Shown: positions 44,058-53,774 of the stretch, in pieces | Layout: every line of letters starts with the position of its first letter | How positions within the stretch are numbered: position 1 is the stretch's first letter | Source: Pandoraea fibrosis | Lineage (GTDB): Bacteria; Pseudomonadota; Gammaproteobacteria; Burkholderiales; Burkholderiaceae | Direction: 5' to 3' | DNA length: 64,000 nt | Assembly (NCBI RefSeq): GCF_000807775.2 | Contig: NZ_CP047385.1 | Coordinates: 1,178,001-1,242,000, forward strand | The notes under the pieces: generated by a model | Seen by the model: the letters and a program-made list of their open reading frames with translations, nothing else | Told to the model about the DNA's origin: nothing | Database searches by the model: none | Program-made: the position numbers and the translations under genes

Positions 44058-44692
44058 ATAAGATTGCGATTGTCGACTACGGAATGGGCAACCTGCGCTC
44101 GGTCTATCAGGCGCTGCGTGCCGCCGCGCCGGAAGCCGACGTGAGCATCAGCAGCGACGCCGCCGAGATTCGCGCCGCCGACCGTGTGGTGCTGCCGGGG
44201 CAGGGCGCCATGCGCGACTGCATGGGCTGCCTGAACGAGTCGGGCCTGCGCGAAGCGGTGGTCGAGGCTGCCGCCACCAAGCCGATGTTCGGCGTGTGCG
44301 TGGGCGAGCAGATGCTGTTCGACGTGTCGGACGAAGGCAACACGCCTGCGCTCGGTCTGCTGCCGGGCCGCGTGGTGCGCTTCGACCTCGAGGGCCAGGT
44401 GCAAGATGACGGCTCGCGCTTCAAGGTGCCGCAGATGGGCTGGAACCGCGTGCGTCAGACGCAAGGCCATCCGATCTGGGCCGGCGTGCCGGACGACAGC
44501 TATTTTTACTTCGTGCACAGCTACTACGTTGTGCCCGGCAAGCCCGAACTGACGGCTGGCGAGACGGTCTATGGCGTGCCCTTTACCTGTGCAGTGGCCC
44601 AAGATAATATCTTCGCCACCCAGTTCCACCCGGAAAAGAGCGCCCAGGCTGGCCTTGCCCTTTATCGCAATTTCGCGCAGTGGAAACCCTGA
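44054..44692 (+). CDS. hisH: Imidazole glycerol phosphate synthase, glutaminase subunit
   Basis: Class I glutamine amidotransferase subunit that feeds ammonia to HisF. 212 residues. [18 protein letters not shown] opens the protein, the nucleophile Cys is in [12 protein letters not shown] and the His/Glu pair in [12 protein letters not shown]. It overlaps marC by 4 bp. A gap of about 190 bp precedes hisA, in which nothing was recognised. Confidence 0.96.
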   Translation: MNKIAIVDYGMGNLRSVYQALRAAAPEADVSISSDAAEIRAADRVVLPGQGAMRDCMGCLNESGLREAVVEAAATKPMFGVCVGEQMLFDVSDEGNTPALGLLPGRVVRFDLEGQVQDDGSRFKVPQMGWNRVRQTQGHPIWAGVPDDSYFYFVHSYYVVPGKPELTAGETVYGVPFTCAVAQDNIFATQFHPEKSAQAGLALYRNFAQWKP

Positions 44693-44885
44693 TCGTGACC
44701 CGAGTGGCGCGTGTGTGCCCCGGTGCCTCGCAGGGCGTGTCCGTTGTCCCGGCTTATACTGTGTGTCATGTTGACGAATCCGATCCCGATGTGCCGGTGC
44801 CCGGCAAGGCAGGGGTCGGTTTTGTGTTGTCCGCGTAATTTGCGAATTTCTTTTACTTCCCACTAGCGACGTTTCACGATTGCCT

Positions 44886-45635
44886 ATGCTGCTCATTCCG
44901 GCCATCGACCTTAAAGACGGTCAATGCGTTCGCCTTAAACAAGGCGACATGGATCAAGCCACCGTATTCTCGGAGGACCCCGCTGCCATGGCTCGACATT
45001 GGGTCGAGCAAGGCGCGCGCCGCCTCCATCTGGTGGACTTGAATGGTGCATTCGTCGGCAAGCCGCGCAATGAGGCGGCGATCCGCGCCATCATTCAGGA
45101 AGTCGGCGCCGATATCCCCGTGCAGTTGGGCGGTGGCATTCGTGACCTGAATACCATCGAGCGCTACCTCGACGACGGGTTGTCATACGTCATCATCGGC
45201 ACGGCCGCGGTCAAGAACCCTGGCTTCCTGAAGGACGCGTGCACCGCGTTCGGCGGACACATCATCGTTGGCCTCGATGCCAAGGACGGCAAGGTCGCCA
45301 CCGACGGCTGGAGCAAGCTCACCGGCCACGAAGTCGTGGATCTGGCGCGCAAGTTCGAGGACTACGGCGTCGAGTCGATCATCTACACCGACATCGGTCG
45401 CGACGGCATGCTCCAGGGCATCAATATCGATGCGACGGTGCGTCTCGCGCAGGCGGTGACCGTGCCGGTGATCGCCAGCGGCGGTCTGTCGAATCTGGGC
45501 GATATCGATGCGCTGTGCCAGGTCGAGCGTGAGGGCGTCGAAGGCGTCATCTGCGGTCGCGCGATCTACTCGGGCGACCTGAATTTCTCGACGGCGCAAA
45601 CACGCGCCGACGAGCTTTCCGGAGGAGCGGCATAA
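44886..45635 (+). CDS. hisA: ProFAR isomerase (HisA)
   Basis: Isomerises ProFAR to PRFAR in the histidine pathway. 249 residues, half-barrel duplicated TIM fold. [20 protein letters not shown] and the catalytic Asp regions [10 protein letters not shown] and [14 protein letters not shown] are clear. The ATG at 44886 fits the family start; a TTG at 44880 would add two residues and cannot be excluded. Confidence 0.96.
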   Translation: MLLIPAIDLKDGQCVRLKQGDMDQATVFSEDPAAMARHWVEQGARRLHLVDLNGAFVGKPRNEAAIRAIIQEVGADIPVQLGGGIRDLNTIERYLDDGLSYVIIGTAAVKNPGFLKDACTAFGGHIIVGLDAKDGKVATDGWSKLTGHEVVDLARKFEDYGVESIIYTDIGRDGMLQGINIDATVRLAQAVTVPVIASGGLSNLGDIDALCQVEREGVEGVICGRAIYSGDLNFSTAQTRADELSGGAA

Positions 45636-45673
45636 GCGAGTCCTCGGCTGCGGCCGGCTCGCCTGCCATCATC

Positions 45674-46447
45674 ATGGCTCTTGCAAAACGCATCATCCCG
45701 TGCCTGGACGTGACGGCCGGCCGTGTGGTCAAGGGCGTCAATTTCGTCGAACTTCGCGACGCAGGCGACCCCGTGGAGATCGCCCGCCGTTACGACGAGC
45801 AGGGCGCCGACGAACTCACGTTCCTCGACATTACGGCGACTTCCGACGGGCGCGATCTCATTCTGCCGATCATCGAAGCAGTGGCCGCGCAGGTCTTCAT
45901 CCCGCTGACCGTGGGCGGCGGCGTGCGCGAGGTGGCCGATGTGCGCCGCCTGCTCAACGCCGGTGCGGACAAGGTCAGCATGAACTCGTCGGCGGTCGCC
46001 AATCCGCAACTGGTGGCCGATGCGGCTGCCAAATACGGTTCGCAGTGCATCGTCGTGGCGATCGACGCAAAGCGTGTCTCGGCCGACGGCGAAGCGCCGC
46101 GCTGGGAAGTCTTCACGCATGGCGGTCGTAAGGGCACCGGGCTGGAAGCGGTGGCCTGGGCCAAGCAGATCGAAGCCTTGGGCGCGGGCGAGATCCTGCT
46201 GACCAGCATGGATCGCGACGGTACGAAGAGCGGCTTCGATCTGGCGCTCACGCGCGCCGTGTCGGACGCCGTCAGCATCCCCGTGATCGCCTCGGGTGGC
46301 GTGGGGTCGCTGGCCGACCTGGCCAATGGCGTGACCGAGGGCCACGCGGATGCCGTTCTCGCCGCAAGCATTTTCCATTACGGCGAGCACACGGTCGGTG
46401 AGGCAAAGCGCTTCATGGCCGACAAGGGCATTTCGGTGCGGCTCTGA
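45674..46447 (+). CDS. hisF: Imidazole glycerol phosphate synthase, cyclase subunit
   Basis: Cyclase that forms imidazole glycerol phosphate and AICAR with HisH. 257 residues, TIM barrel paralogous to HisA. The key Asp residues are in [18 protein letters not shown] and [15 protein letters not shown]. It lies 38 bp after hisA on the same strand, with hisI 17 bp further on. Confidence 0.97.
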   Translation: MALAKRIIPCLDVTAGRVVKGVNFVELRDAGDPVEIARRYDEQGADELTFLDITATSDGRDLILPIIEAVAAQVFIPLTVGGGVREVADVRRLLNAGADKVSMNSSAVANPQLVADAAAKYGSQCIVVAIDAKRVSADGEAPRWEVFTHGGRKGTGLEAVAWAKQIEALGAGEILLTSMDRDGTKSGFDLALTRAVSDAVSIPVIASGGVGSLADLANGVTEGHADAVLAASIFHYGEHTVGEAKRFMADKGISVRL

Positions 46448-46464
46448 ACGGGAATCGACGGATC

Positions 46465-46863
46465 ATGACGCAAGACTGGCTGGACAAGGTAAGTTGGGAC
46501 GCACAGGGCCTCGTGCCCGTGATCGCGCAGGAAGTCGGCAGCAACGACGTGTTGATGTTTGCCTGGATGAACCGTGAAGCGCTCGCGCGTACGGTCGAGA
46601 CCGGCGAAGCCGTCTACTATTCGCGCTCGCGCAAGCGCCTGTGGCACAAGGGCGAGGAATCGGGCCACGTGCAGAAGGTGCATGAGATCCGTCTGGATTG
46701 CGACGAAGACGTGGTGCTGCTCAAGGTCGAGCAGATCGATGGCATTGCCTGCCATACCGGCCGTCATTCCTGCTTCTTCCAGAAGTTCGAGGGCAGCGTC
46801 GACGATGGCCAGTGGACCACCGTCGAACCGGTGCTCAAAGACCCCCACAAGATCTACAAGTGA
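46465..46863 (+). CDS. hisI: Phosphoribosyl-AMP cyclohydrolase
   Basis: Zinc and magnesium enzyme opening the purine ring of PR-AMP. 132 residues, monofunctional, with HisE encoded separately 5 bp downstream. The metal-binding [14 protein letters not shown] and the Cys/His segment [12 protein letters not shown] are intact, as is the block [20 protein letters not shown]. Confidence 0.96.
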   Translation: MTQDWLDKVSWDAQGLVPVIAQEVGSNDVLMFAWMNREALARTVETGEAVYYSRSRKRLWHKGEESGHVQKVHEIRLDCDEDVVLLKVEQIDGIACHTGRHSCFFQKFEGSVDDGQWTTVEPVLKDPHKIYK

Positions 46864-46868
46864 CCGCC

Positions 46869-47225
46869 ATGAACGATACGCTCGAGCGTGTTGCCGAAGT
46901 GATTGCCTCGCGTAAGGGGGGCGATCCCGACAAGTCCTACGTTGCGCGCCTGTTCCACAAGGGCGACGACGCCATCTGCAAGAAGATCGGCGAAGAAGCC
47001 ACCGAAGTGGTGCTCGCGGCGAAGGATATCCGCATTGGCGGGGCCGACAATCTGCGCCAGAAACTCGTTTGCGAGACGGCCGATCTGTGGTTCCACTGCA
47101 TGGTGCTGCTCGCCCATCACGACCTGAGCCCGAACGAGGTGCTGGCCGAACTGGCACGCCGTGAAGGGTTGTCGGGGCTCGCCGAGAAAGCGCAGCGCAG
47201 CACGCGCGGCGAACACGCGGACTGA
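46869..47225 (+). CDS. hisE: Phosphoribosyl-ATP pyrophosphatase
   Basis: Hydrolyses PR-ATP to PR-AMP. 118 residues of the all-alpha MazG-like fold. Acidic motif [16 protein letters not shown] followed by [18 protein letters not shown]. The ATG at 46869 is chosen; the longer frame to 46698 is a shadow of hisI. Last histidine gene of the cluster. Confidence 0.95.
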   Translation: MNDTLERVAEVIASRKGGDPDKSYVARLFHKGDDAICKKIGEEATEVVLAAKDIRIGGADNLRQKLVCETADLWFHCMVLLAHHDLSPNEVLAELARREGLSGLAEKAQRSTRGEHAD

Positions 47226-47295
47226 CTTCCCCTTTGGCCGTCATGCCCGCTGTCGTAGCGCCGCTGGCGGGCAGACTCATGCGAGGAGACGCCTC

Positions 47296-47721
47296 ATGAA
47301 CGATCCGCAGACTTCCGGCCCGTCCGGCTCACCCGGCAGCACGGACCACCCGTATGTCGTCAATACCCCGTCGAGCGCGCCGAGCGCCGAGCAGGAACGC
47401 GCGTTGCGCAAGCTCACGCATGTGCTCTACGCACTCTATGCCCTGTTCTGGCTCACGGGCGGCGTGACCGCCATCGTGGCGATCATCATCAACTACATCA
47501 AGCGCGACGACGTGACCGGCACGCTCTACGCCTCGCATTTCACCTGGCAGATCCGTACCTTCTGGTGGTCGGTGGTCTGGGGCGTGCTTGGCGTGGCGCT
47601 CGCGGTGGTCATGGTCGGCTTCGCGATTCTCTGGGTGCTCGGCATCTGGACGCTGTATCGAATCGTCAAAGGCTGGCTGTACCTGAACGACAACAAGCCG
47701 ATGTACGCCGCGCGTGCCTGA
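47296..47721 (+). CDS. DUF4870-like small membrane protein
   Basis: 141 residues. The first 45 are polar and Ser/Pro-rich; then three hydrophobic segments follow (LTHVLYALYALFWLTGGVTAIVAIII, WWSVVWGVLGVALAVVMVGFA, ILWVLGIWTLYRIVKGWLYL), with NYIKRDDVTGTLYASHFTWQIRTFWW between the first two, a motif seen in DUF4870-type proteins. It ends with KPMYA. Function unknown. The ATG at 47296 has gaggag upstream. It stands between hisE and the HIT gene, an order seen in other Burkholderiaceae. Confidence 0.85.
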   Translation: MNDPQTSGPSGSPGSTDHPYVVNTPSSAPSAEQERALRKLTHVLYALYALFWLTGGVTAIVAIIINYIKRDDVTGTLYASHFTWQIRTFWWSVVWGVLGVALAVVMVGFAILWVLGIWTLYRIVKGWLYLNDNKPMYAARA

Positions 47722-47775
47722 ACGACTTCGGGCGGCGCTTCGACCCATTCGAGAATTCGAGAGGAAGACACACGC

Positions 47776-48150
47776 ATGACGCACGATAACTGTATCTTCT
47801 GCAAAATTGTGGCCGGGCAGATCCCGAGCGCGCAGGTCTACGCCGACGATGATGTCGTCGTGTTCAAGGACATCAATCCGGCAGCCGATCTGCATTTGCT
47901 GATGGTGCCGCGCAAGCACATCGCCACGTTGCAGGATTGCCAGCCCGAAGATCAGGCGCTGCTCGGCAAGATGATGTTGCTCGCGCCGAAGATCGCTGCC
48001 GAACAGGGCTACCGCTTTGATGGCGACGCGTCGAACATCGAAGGCAATGGCTTCCGGGTCGTGACGAACACCGGACCGGGTGGCGGGCAAGAGGTTTATC
48101 ATCTGCATATGCATATCCTGGCTGGTCCGCGGCCGTGGAAGCGTATGTAA
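47776..48150 (+). CDS. HIT-family nucleotide-binding protein (HinT-like)
   Basis: 124-residue histidine triad protein that hydrolyses AMP conjugates in vitro. It starts THDNCIFCKIVAGQIPSAQVYADD and ends with the triad motif EVYHLHMHILAG. Shine-Dalgarno gaggaag about 10 nt upstream. The following 248 bp to tatA hold no convincing gene. Confidence 0.93.
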   Translation: MTHDNCIFCKIVAGQIPSAQVYADDDVVVFKDINPAADLHLLMVPRKHIATLQDCQPEDQALLGKMMLLAPKIAAEQGYRFDGDASNIEGNGFRVVTNTGPGGGQEVYHLHMHILAGPRPWKRM

Positions 48151-48398
48151 GTGATGACGGCAGCCCATCGCGATGAATTGCCGCGTGGGGTTGCCGAATG
48201 GTGCAAGGCTCCCGCATCGGGAAAGGTTTCACGAAACATTTATTTCTACCCGGCGTCCGGCCCGGTTACGATGCAGGACGTGACGCGCGATGTGCCAGAA
48301 TGGGGCATCATGGCGGCGGGCACCGGGGTCAACACAGAGTGCCCTAACAAGACCCCGTCGCGAGGCGGCAGGGGTGGGGAAACGCAAGGAGAGTGGTC

Positions 48399-48647
48399 AT
48401 GGGTTCGTTGAGTATTTGGCACTGGCTGATCGTGCTGGTGATCGTGATGATGGTTTTCGGTACCAAGAAGCTGCGTAACATGGGCAGCGATCTGGGTGGC
48501 GCGGTGAAGGGTTTCAAGGACGGCATGAAGGAGGGCGAAAGTGGCGCTCCGGCGGCCAAGGACGACCCGGCTGCTGCCAAGGAACTGCGCGATTCGACCA
48601 CCATCGACGTGCAGGCCAAGGACGCGAGCAATCACAAGCAAGGCTAA
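48399..48647 (+). CDS. tatA: Twin-arginine translocase subunit TatA
   Basis: 82 residues: a membrane helix ([18 protein letters not shown]), the Gly hinge ([24 protein letters not shown]) and an acidic/Ala-rich tail. TatA multimerises to form the passage for folded Tat substrates. The ATG at 48399 sits 6 nt after aaggaga; a GTG at 48393 is less likely. Followed by tatB and tatC. Confidence 0.95.
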   Translation: MGSLSIWHWLIVLVIVMMVFGTKKLRNMGSDLGGAVKGFKDGMKEGESGAPAAKDDPAAAKELRDSTTIDVQAKDASNHKQG

Positions 48648-48659
48648 GCCGGCGTCGAC

Positions 48660-49202
48660 ATGATCGATCTCGGCCTTTCCAAACTGATGTTGATCGGCGT
48701 TGTTGCGCTGGTCGTGATCGGTCCCGAGCGTCTGCCGAAAGTGGCACGCACGGCGGGCGCGCTCTTCGGCCGCGCACAGCGCTATATCAACGATGTAAAG
48801 GCTGAAGTGAGCCGCGAGATGGAGCTCGACGAGTTGCGCAACATGCGCACGCAGTTCGAGGACGCGGCCCGCAGCGCCCAGAACACCGTTCAGAAGCAGT
48901 TGCACGAGCAGGAAGCGTCGCTCAACGACGCCTGGGCGAGCGCCACGGGGACATCGACGAGCGAGATCGCCGGCGGGGGCACCGATGCCGCGACCGGGTA
49001 TTCCGATAGCTACCTCGCCGAACCGGTGGTGACATCGGGCATCCGCGCGTCGACCAAGCGCCGCAACTGGCGCGTGCGTCGTGCGGCCACACCGATGTGG
49101 TTCAAGCAGGCCAGCACCACGCGTACGCGGGTGCAGTCGGGCGCGGCGCGCGTGGCGCGTCACACGCCGGCCAAGCTGCGCCGGCCCGTCAAGTTCTTCT
49201 GA
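48660..49202 (+). CDS. tatB: Twin-arginine translocase subunit TatB
   Basis: 180 residues. The start MIDLGLSKLMLIGVVALVVIGPERLPKVARTAGALFGRAQRYINDVK is the diagnostic TatB N-terminus, followed by an amphipathic helix and a long variable tail. TatB forms the substrate receptor with TatC. 12 bp after tatA. Confidence 0.95.
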   Translation: MIDLGLSKLMLIGVVALVVIGPERLPKVARTAGALFGRAQRYINDVKAEVSREMELDELRNMRTQFEDAARSAQNTVQKQLHEQEASLNDAWASATGTSTSEIAGGGTDAATGYSDSYLAEPVVTSGIRASTKRRNWRVRRAATPMWFKQASTTRTRVQSGAARVARHTPAKLRRPVKFF

Positions 49203-49270
49203 GGCGCTTGCGCACCGAACTTCCCGCCATCCGGCACTGTGCTGCCGGCTTCATTCCTGGATAAGTCGAC

Positions 49271-50062
49271 GTGAGCGACGACAAGCAAATCCCCGACGGG
49301 GGCACCGAAGAGACTTTCATCTCGCATCTGATCGAGCTGCGCAATCGCATTATTCGTGCGGGTTCGGCGGTGATCGTGGTGTTCCTCGCGCTGGTCTATT
49401 GGGCGCCGGACATTTTCCGTCTGCTCTCCCGCCCGCTGATGCAATCGCTGCCTGCCGGCGGCAAGATGATCGTCACCGACATCACCGGCTCGTTCTTCGT
49501 GCCGATGAAGGTCACGATGATGGTCGCGTTCGTGGTGGCGCTCCCTATCGTGTTGTATCAGGCGTGGGCGTTCGTGGCGCCGGGGCTGTATCAGCACGAA
49601 AAGAAGCTGGTGATGCCGCTCGTCGTCAGCAGCTACACGCTGTTTTTGCTCGGTATGGCGTTCGCCTACTTCCTCGTGTTCCCGACCGTGTTCCACTTCA
49701 TGGCGCATTACAACGCGCCATTGGGTGCGGAGATGAACACCGATATCGACAATTACCTGAGTTTTGTCCTCACGATGTTCATGTGCTTCGGGGTGACCTT
49801 CGAAGTGCCGGTGGTCGTCGTGGTGCTCGCCCGCATGGGCGTTGTGAGTCTCCAGAAGCTCAAGCAGATTCGGCCGTATGTGGTGGTGGGCGCTTTCGTG
49901 CTGGCCGCCGTTGTCACGCCGCCGGACGTCCTCTCGCAACTGATGCTGGCTATTCCGCTGATCATCCTTTACGAACTGGGCCTGATCGCGGCACGGATCT
50001 TCGTCAAGCAGGGGCGCACGGAGGAGGAAGGCAGCGAGGAGAACGGGCAGGCGGCGCCGTAA
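49271..50062 (+). CDS. tatC: Twin-arginine translocase subunit TatC
   Basis: 263-residue polytopic protein with six helices that recognises the twin-arginine signal. ETFISHLIELRNRIIRAG, FVPMKVTMMVAFVVALPIVLYQAWAFVAPGLYQHEKK and FGVTFEVPVVVVVLARMGVVSL are the family blocks. GTG start at 49271. A terminator follows, ending the unit. Confidence 0.96.
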   Translation: MSDDKQIPDGGTEETFISHLIELRNRIIRAGSAVIVVFLALVYWAPDIFRLLSRPLMQSLPAGGKMIVTDITGSFFVPMKVTMMVAFVVALPIVLYQAWAFVAPGLYQHEKKLVMPLVVSSYTLFLLGMAFAYFLVFPTVFHFMAHYNAPLGAEMNTDIDNYLSFVLTMFMCFGVTFEVPVVVVVLARMGVVSLQKLKQIRPYVVVGAFVLAAVVTPPDVLSQLMLAIPLIILYELGLIAARIFVKQGRTEEEGSEENGQAAP

Positions 50063-50128
50063 CGTCATCTGACATCACCTGAACGGTCGCCGCGCAAACC
50101 GCTCGCGGGATCGTCGGAAAAGACATGA

Positions 50129-50156
50129 AAGCACGGGCCGAGGCCCGTGCCTTTTT
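50129..50156 (+). terminator. Terminator of the tat genes
   Basis: gcacgggc / gcccgtgc stem with a 4-nt loop, then cttttt. Confidence 0.85.
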
Positions 50157-50210
50157 ATTGGACGGGGACGGGACGCGCCGATCGCCGTTGCTCAGGACGG
50201 CGCCCAAACG

Positions 50211-50240
50211 AAAACGGCCGCGCCGAAGCGCAGCCGTTTT
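50211..50240 (-). terminator. Terminator of the DegS-like protease gene
   Basis: aaaacggc-c-gcgc-cgaa-gcgc-a-gccgtttt; read on the minus strand the 3' arm ends in TTTT, 24 nt past the protease stop. Confidence 0.85.
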
Positions 50241-50263
50241 GTCCCTCCGGGAGCCTGGCGCCG

Positions 50264-51481
50264 TCAGTCAGCGCTGTTGTCGTCGCTACCGTCGTCTTCG
50301 TCCTGCACCGGCCGCTTGGGCGGCGGTGGGCGTTTGCCGATCATCACGGTGAGATCCAGCTCCTTCTTCTTGCGCGTGACGTGCAGCTTGGCCTGCGCAC
50401 CCGGCTTGATCTGGGCAATGACGTTGAGCAATTCGGTGGTGTCGCGAATCGACTCGTCGTTCACCTTGGTCAGGATGTCGCCTGGCTGAACGCCTGCCTT
50501 GTCGGCCGGTCCGCCTTGCACAACCCCGGCGATGATGACGCCCGAATCTTGTTGCAGGCCGAACGACTCGGCGATATCCGAGGTGATGTCCTGCGGCTCG
50601 ACGCCGACCCAGCCACGCGTAACCCCACCGGTGGTAATAATGCTCTCGAGTACCGAGCGAGCCGTCGACACGGGAATCGCGAAGCCGATGCCCATATTGC
50701 CGCCGCTGCGCGAGTAGATCGCCGTGTTGATTCCCAGCAGGTTGCCGTTCACGTCGACCAGTGCGCCGCCGGAGTTACCGGGGTTGATGGCGGCATCCGT
50801 CTGAATGAAGTTCTCGAACGTGCTGATGTCGAGGTGATTCCGGCCGAGCGCACTGATGATGCCCATGGTGACCGTCTGACCGACGCCGAACGGGTTGCCG
50901 ATGGCGAGCACAACGTCGCCGACGCGCACCTGCTCCATGCGGCCGAGCGTAATGGCGGGCAGGTTGTCGAGCGTGATCTTGAGCACGGCCAGATCGGTCT
51001 CGGGGTCGCTGCCGACCAGCTTGGCGCGGGCTTTGCGGCCGTCGGCGAGGGCGACTTCGATCTCGTCGGCGCCGTCCACCACGTGATGATTCGTGAGAAT
51101 ATAGCCTTCGCTGCTCACAATCACGCCCGAGCCGAGGCTCGACACCGGGTCTTGTCGCACCGTACCGCCGCCGTCGCCGAAGAAATAGCGGAACAGCGGA
51201 TCATCGAGGCGCGGATCGCGATTTTGCTTTTGTTCCTTACTGGAAAAAATGCTGACCACCGCGGGCATGGCCTTTTGTGCGCCGTCGGCATACGAGCCGG
51301 TCGCCGGCTTGTCCGACAGACTGGGCGCGACTTCTTGCAAGGCGATGATCGGATTGGCCAGTTGCTTGCCGAACGAACCCTGGCGTTGCAGCCACTGAGG
51401 CTTGAGAGTGGCGATGATGAAGAGCAACGCAAGCAGCACGGTGACCGCTTGCGCGAACAGTAGCCAGAAGCGTCTGAGCAT
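50264..51481 (-). CDS. Membrane-anchored HtrA-type serine protease, single PDZ (DegS/AlgW-like)
   Basis: 405 residues. A signal anchor ([22 protein letters not shown], about 4-26), then a trypsin-like domain with His133 ([11 protein letters not shown]), Asp163 ([11 protein letters not shown]) and Ser237 ([10 protein letters not shown]), then one PDZ domain ([11 protein letters not shown] to LDLTVMIG). A single PDZ and an uncleaved anchor fit DegS/AlgW, which start the sigma-E stress cascade, better than two-PDZ DegP. The tail is acidic. The start at 51481 is preferred to 51553. Only 18 bp separate it from the divergent nif3-like gene. Confidence 0.92.
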   Translation of the reverse strand: MLRRFWLLFAQAVTVLLALLFIIATLKPQWLQRQGSFGKQLANPIIALQEVAPSLSDKPATGSYADGAQKAMPAVVSIFSSKEQKQNRDPRLDDPLFRYFFGDGGGTVRQDPVSSLGSGVIVSSEGYILTNHHVVDGADEIEVALADGRKARAKLVGSDPETDLAVLKITLDNLPAITLGRMEQVRVGDVVLAIGNPFGVGQTVTMGIISALGRNHLDISTFENFIQTDAAINPGNSGGALVDVNGNLLGINTAIYSRSGGNMGIGFAIPVSTARSVLESIITTGGVTRGWVGVEPQDITSDIAESFGLQQDSGVIIAGVVQGGPADKAGVQPGDILTKVNDESIRDTTELLNVIAQIKPGAQAKLHVTRKKKELDLTVMIGKRPPPPKRPVQDEDDGSDDNSAD

Positions 51482-51499
51482 GAAAGAGCGAGACCTTAT

Positions 51500-52249
51500 A
51501 TGAATCGTGTTGAACTCGAATTGTATCTGAACGATACCCTGCAAATCGCGCAATTTCGCGATTACTGCCCGAACGGCCTACAGGTCGAAGGGCGCAGCGA
51601 CATCCGAAAAATCGCCAGTGGCGTGACCGCCAGCCTGGCTTTTCTTGAGGCCGCCCGCGATTGGGGGGCCGATGCCGTTCTCGTCCATCACGGATATTTC
51701 TGGAAGAACGAAGATGCCCGCATTACCGGGATGAAGCGCCGTCGTCTGGGCGTGCTGATCGGTCATGACATCAACCTGTTCGCCTATCATCTGCCGCTCG
51801 ACGCCCATCCCGAACTGGGCAACAACGCGCAACTCGGCAAATTGCTGGGTTTCACCGACGATGGCAGCCGTTTCGGCCCGGATCAGCTCGGTTGGCTCGG
51901 TACGCCGGCACAGCCGACGACACTGGCCGCGCTGGCGGCTCATGTCGAGGCGCGGTTGGGTCGCGCACCTCTGATGCTAGGTGAGCCGAATCGGGAGGTG
52001 CGCCGGGTGGCGTGGTGTACCGGTGGTGCGCAGGGCTTCTTCGAAGCGGCGATCGCGGCCGGGACTGACGTCTATATCAGTGGCGAAGTGTCCGAGCCGA
52101 CGCAGCATCTCGCGCTTGAGAGCGGCGTGGGATATCTGGCGGCGGGACACCACGCGACAGAACGAGGCGGCGCGAAGGCCGTAGGCGAACATGTCGCGGC
52201 GCGTTTCGGGCTGGAACACCGATTCTTCGATATGCCGAACCCGGTCTGA
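51500..52249 (+). CDS. Nif3-like dinuclear metal centre protein (YbgI family)
   Basis: 249 residues. The metal-binding motifs are [36 protein letters not shown] and, near the end, [22 protein letters not shown]. It begins [31 protein letters not shown], the standard family N-terminus. Proposed GTP cyclohydrolase I type 2-related function is not established. The divergent protease gene leaves almost no promoter space, so its promoter probably lies within that gene. Confidence 0.93.
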   Translation: MNRVELELYLNDTLQIAQFRDYCPNGLQVEGRSDIRKIASGVTASLAFLEAARDWGADAVLVHHGYFWKNEDARITGMKRRRLGVLIGHDINLFAYHLPLDAHPELGNNAQLGKLLGFTDDGSRFGPDQLGWLGTPAQPTTLAALAAHVEARLGRAPLMLGEPNREVRRVAWCTGGAQGFFEAAIAAGTDVYISGEVSEPTQHLALESGVGYLAAGHHATERGGAKAVGEHVAARFGLEHRFFDMPNPV

Positions 52250-52266
52250 CCTGAGCCTGCCCGTGG

Positions 52267-52289
52267 CAGGGCGGCAGGCCGCCGCCCTG
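52267..52289. other. GC hairpin between nif3-like gene and mscL
   Basis: cagggcggc / gccgccctg stem with a 5-nt loop between two convergent genes. It lacks a T-run, so it is a weak terminator at best, or another REP-like palindrome. Confidence 0.4.
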
Positions 52290-52295
52290 ACGGTA

Positions 52296-52742
52296 TTACC
52301 CGTTCTGCTTCTTGAGGCTGTCGCGGATTTCGCGCAGCAGAACGATATCTTCCGGGGTGGGCTCCGGTGCGGCCGGGGCTTCCGGTGCCGGGCGCTTGAG
52401 TCGGTTGATCTGTTTGACCATCAGAAAGATGATGAAAGCCAGAATCAGGAAGTTGAGGGCAACGGTGATGAAGTTGCCGTAACCGAAAACGGCCACACCG
52501 GCCTTGGTCAGATCGGCGTAGGACGTCGGGTTGCCCTTGAAGTCCGGGGGGATGCTGCCGAGCAGGATGAATTTGCTCGAAAAGTCGAGACCGCCGAAGA
52601 TCGCACCGACGATCGGCATGATCAGGTCCTTGACGACAGAGTCGACGATCTTGCCGAAGGCCCCGCCGATAATCACACCGACGGCCAGATCGATCACATT
52701 GCCTTTGACGGCAAATTCCTTGAATTCCGACATGAAACTCAT
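52296..52742 (-). CDS. mscL: Large-conductance mechanosensitive channel
   Basis: 148 residues. It begins [43 protein letters not shown] (N-terminal helix and TM1 pore), with TM2 at about 90-112 and a C-terminal helix [15 protein letters not shown]. It opens under membrane tension to release osmolytes. Start 52742 has ggaggaa upstream; the longer frame to 52919 is unsupported. Confidence 0.96.
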   Translation of the reverse strand: MSFMSEFKEFAVKGNVIDLAVGVIIGGAFGKIVDSVVKDLIMPIVGAIFGGLDFSSKFILLGSIPPDFKGNPTSYADLTKAGVAVFGYGNFITVALNFLILAFIIFLMVKQINRLKRPAPEAPAAPEPTPEDIVLLREIRDSLKKQNG

Positions 52743-53159
52743 GCCATTCCTCCGCTGTTTTGATGAGTGACCGGGGGGAGCATCGCTGCGCCAGCCCTTA
52801 TGAATTGGCATTGATTGACCGGTAATTCCCTGCGAGGTCACACGCCAGCGACGTCGGTCGCGACAAGCATTGTCACGCATTTGCCACAGGCCGCGCACGA
52901 TGTCACCGGGGTGAGACAAGGAAAATGATGACTAAATGTCGTGCACGCGTCAACGAAAGCAGCGATCATAGCGGTTCTCGTGCAGCATCCCAGAAGCGAA
53001 ACCCCGGGTGAGCGTTTGCCACCCGCAGGGTACGTTAATCCTTTGAAAATACGCGAAAACCACTAGGAGACTGGGGCGTTTTGCCGTTGTTTCAGGCATT
53101 TGCGCTCGCGTATGATTTCAGGTTGACGGAAATACCAATTCAACCGTGTGGGGCTTGTG
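52743..53159. other. Intergenic region between mscL and petA
   Basis: 417 bases with no gene. It carries the mscL leader on the left and a candidate petABC promoter on the right (see 53087-53116). No other structure was recognised. Confidence 0.6.
53087..53116 (+). promoter_or_regulatory. Candidate promoter of petABC
   Basis: ttgttt (53087-53092) and tatgat (53111-53116) separated by 18 bp, 44 bp before the petA ATG. A fair sigma-70-like match; not certain. Confidence 0.4.
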
Positions 53160-53774
53160 ATGAGTGACAATCAAGAAAAGGCCGTCGACAGTAGCCGCCG
53201 GAATCTGTTGATTGCGACGTCCGTAGCTGGAGGCGTGGGCGGCGTTGCAACACTGGTTCCTTTCGTCAGTTCCCTGGAACCGTCCGAGCGCGCCAAGGCA
53301 GGCGGGGCGCCGGTCGAGGCCGATATCAGCAATCTGAAGCCCGGTGAGAAGATGACCGTGGCGTGGCGGGGACTGCCTGTGTGGATCGTGCGCCGCACGC
53401 CGGACGAGATGGCTTCGCTGTCCAAAGTGACGGCAGAGCTGGCTGATCCGGACTCCAAGGAAACGTTTTCCTACCCGATGCCCGACTATTGCAAGAACGC
53501 GTTCCGCGCGCGTACCGAGCAGAAGGACCTGCTCGTGGTCGTCGGCATCTGTACTCACCTCGGTTGTATCCCATCCGGCCCCTATCAGGCGAACACCAAC
53601 GCCGCGCTGGGCCACGATCCGGGCTTCCTGTGCCCGTGCCATGGTTCCACCTACGATATGTCGGGCCGCGTCTTCAAGAACAAGCCGGCGCCAAAGAATC
53701 TCGACGTTCCTCGTTTCATGTTCGTGAACGACACCAAGATCGTGATCGGTAAAGACGAAAAAGGAGAAGCGTAA
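53160..53774 (+). CDS. petA: Ubiquinol-cytochrome c reductase Rieske iron-sulfur subunit
   Basis: Electron-transfer subunit of the bc1 complex. 204 residues. A twin-arginine signal anchor (SSRRNLLIATSVAGGVGG) shows it is exported folded by Tat, whose genes lie 3 kb upstream. The 2Fe-2S ligands are Cys131 and His133 (CTHLGC) and Cys158 and His161 (CPCHGS). The ATG at 53160 is preferred to a GTG at 53148. petB starts immediately after the stop. Confidence 0.97.
   Translation: MSDNQEKAVDSSRRNLLIATSVAGGVGGVATLVPFVSSLEPSERAKAGGAPVEADISNLKPGEKMTVAWRGLPVWIVRRTPDEMASLSKVTAELADPDSKETFSYPMPDYCKNAFRARTEQKDLLVVVGICTHLGCIPSGPYQANTNAALGHDPGFLCPCHGSTYDMSGRVFKNKPAPKNLDVPRFMFVNDTKIVIGKDEKGEA

Noticed and set aside
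48151..48411. Possible 86-residue protein between the HIT gene and tatA
   Set aside because: It overlaps the tatA start and Shine-Dalgarno, has no good ribosome binding site and no recognisable features.
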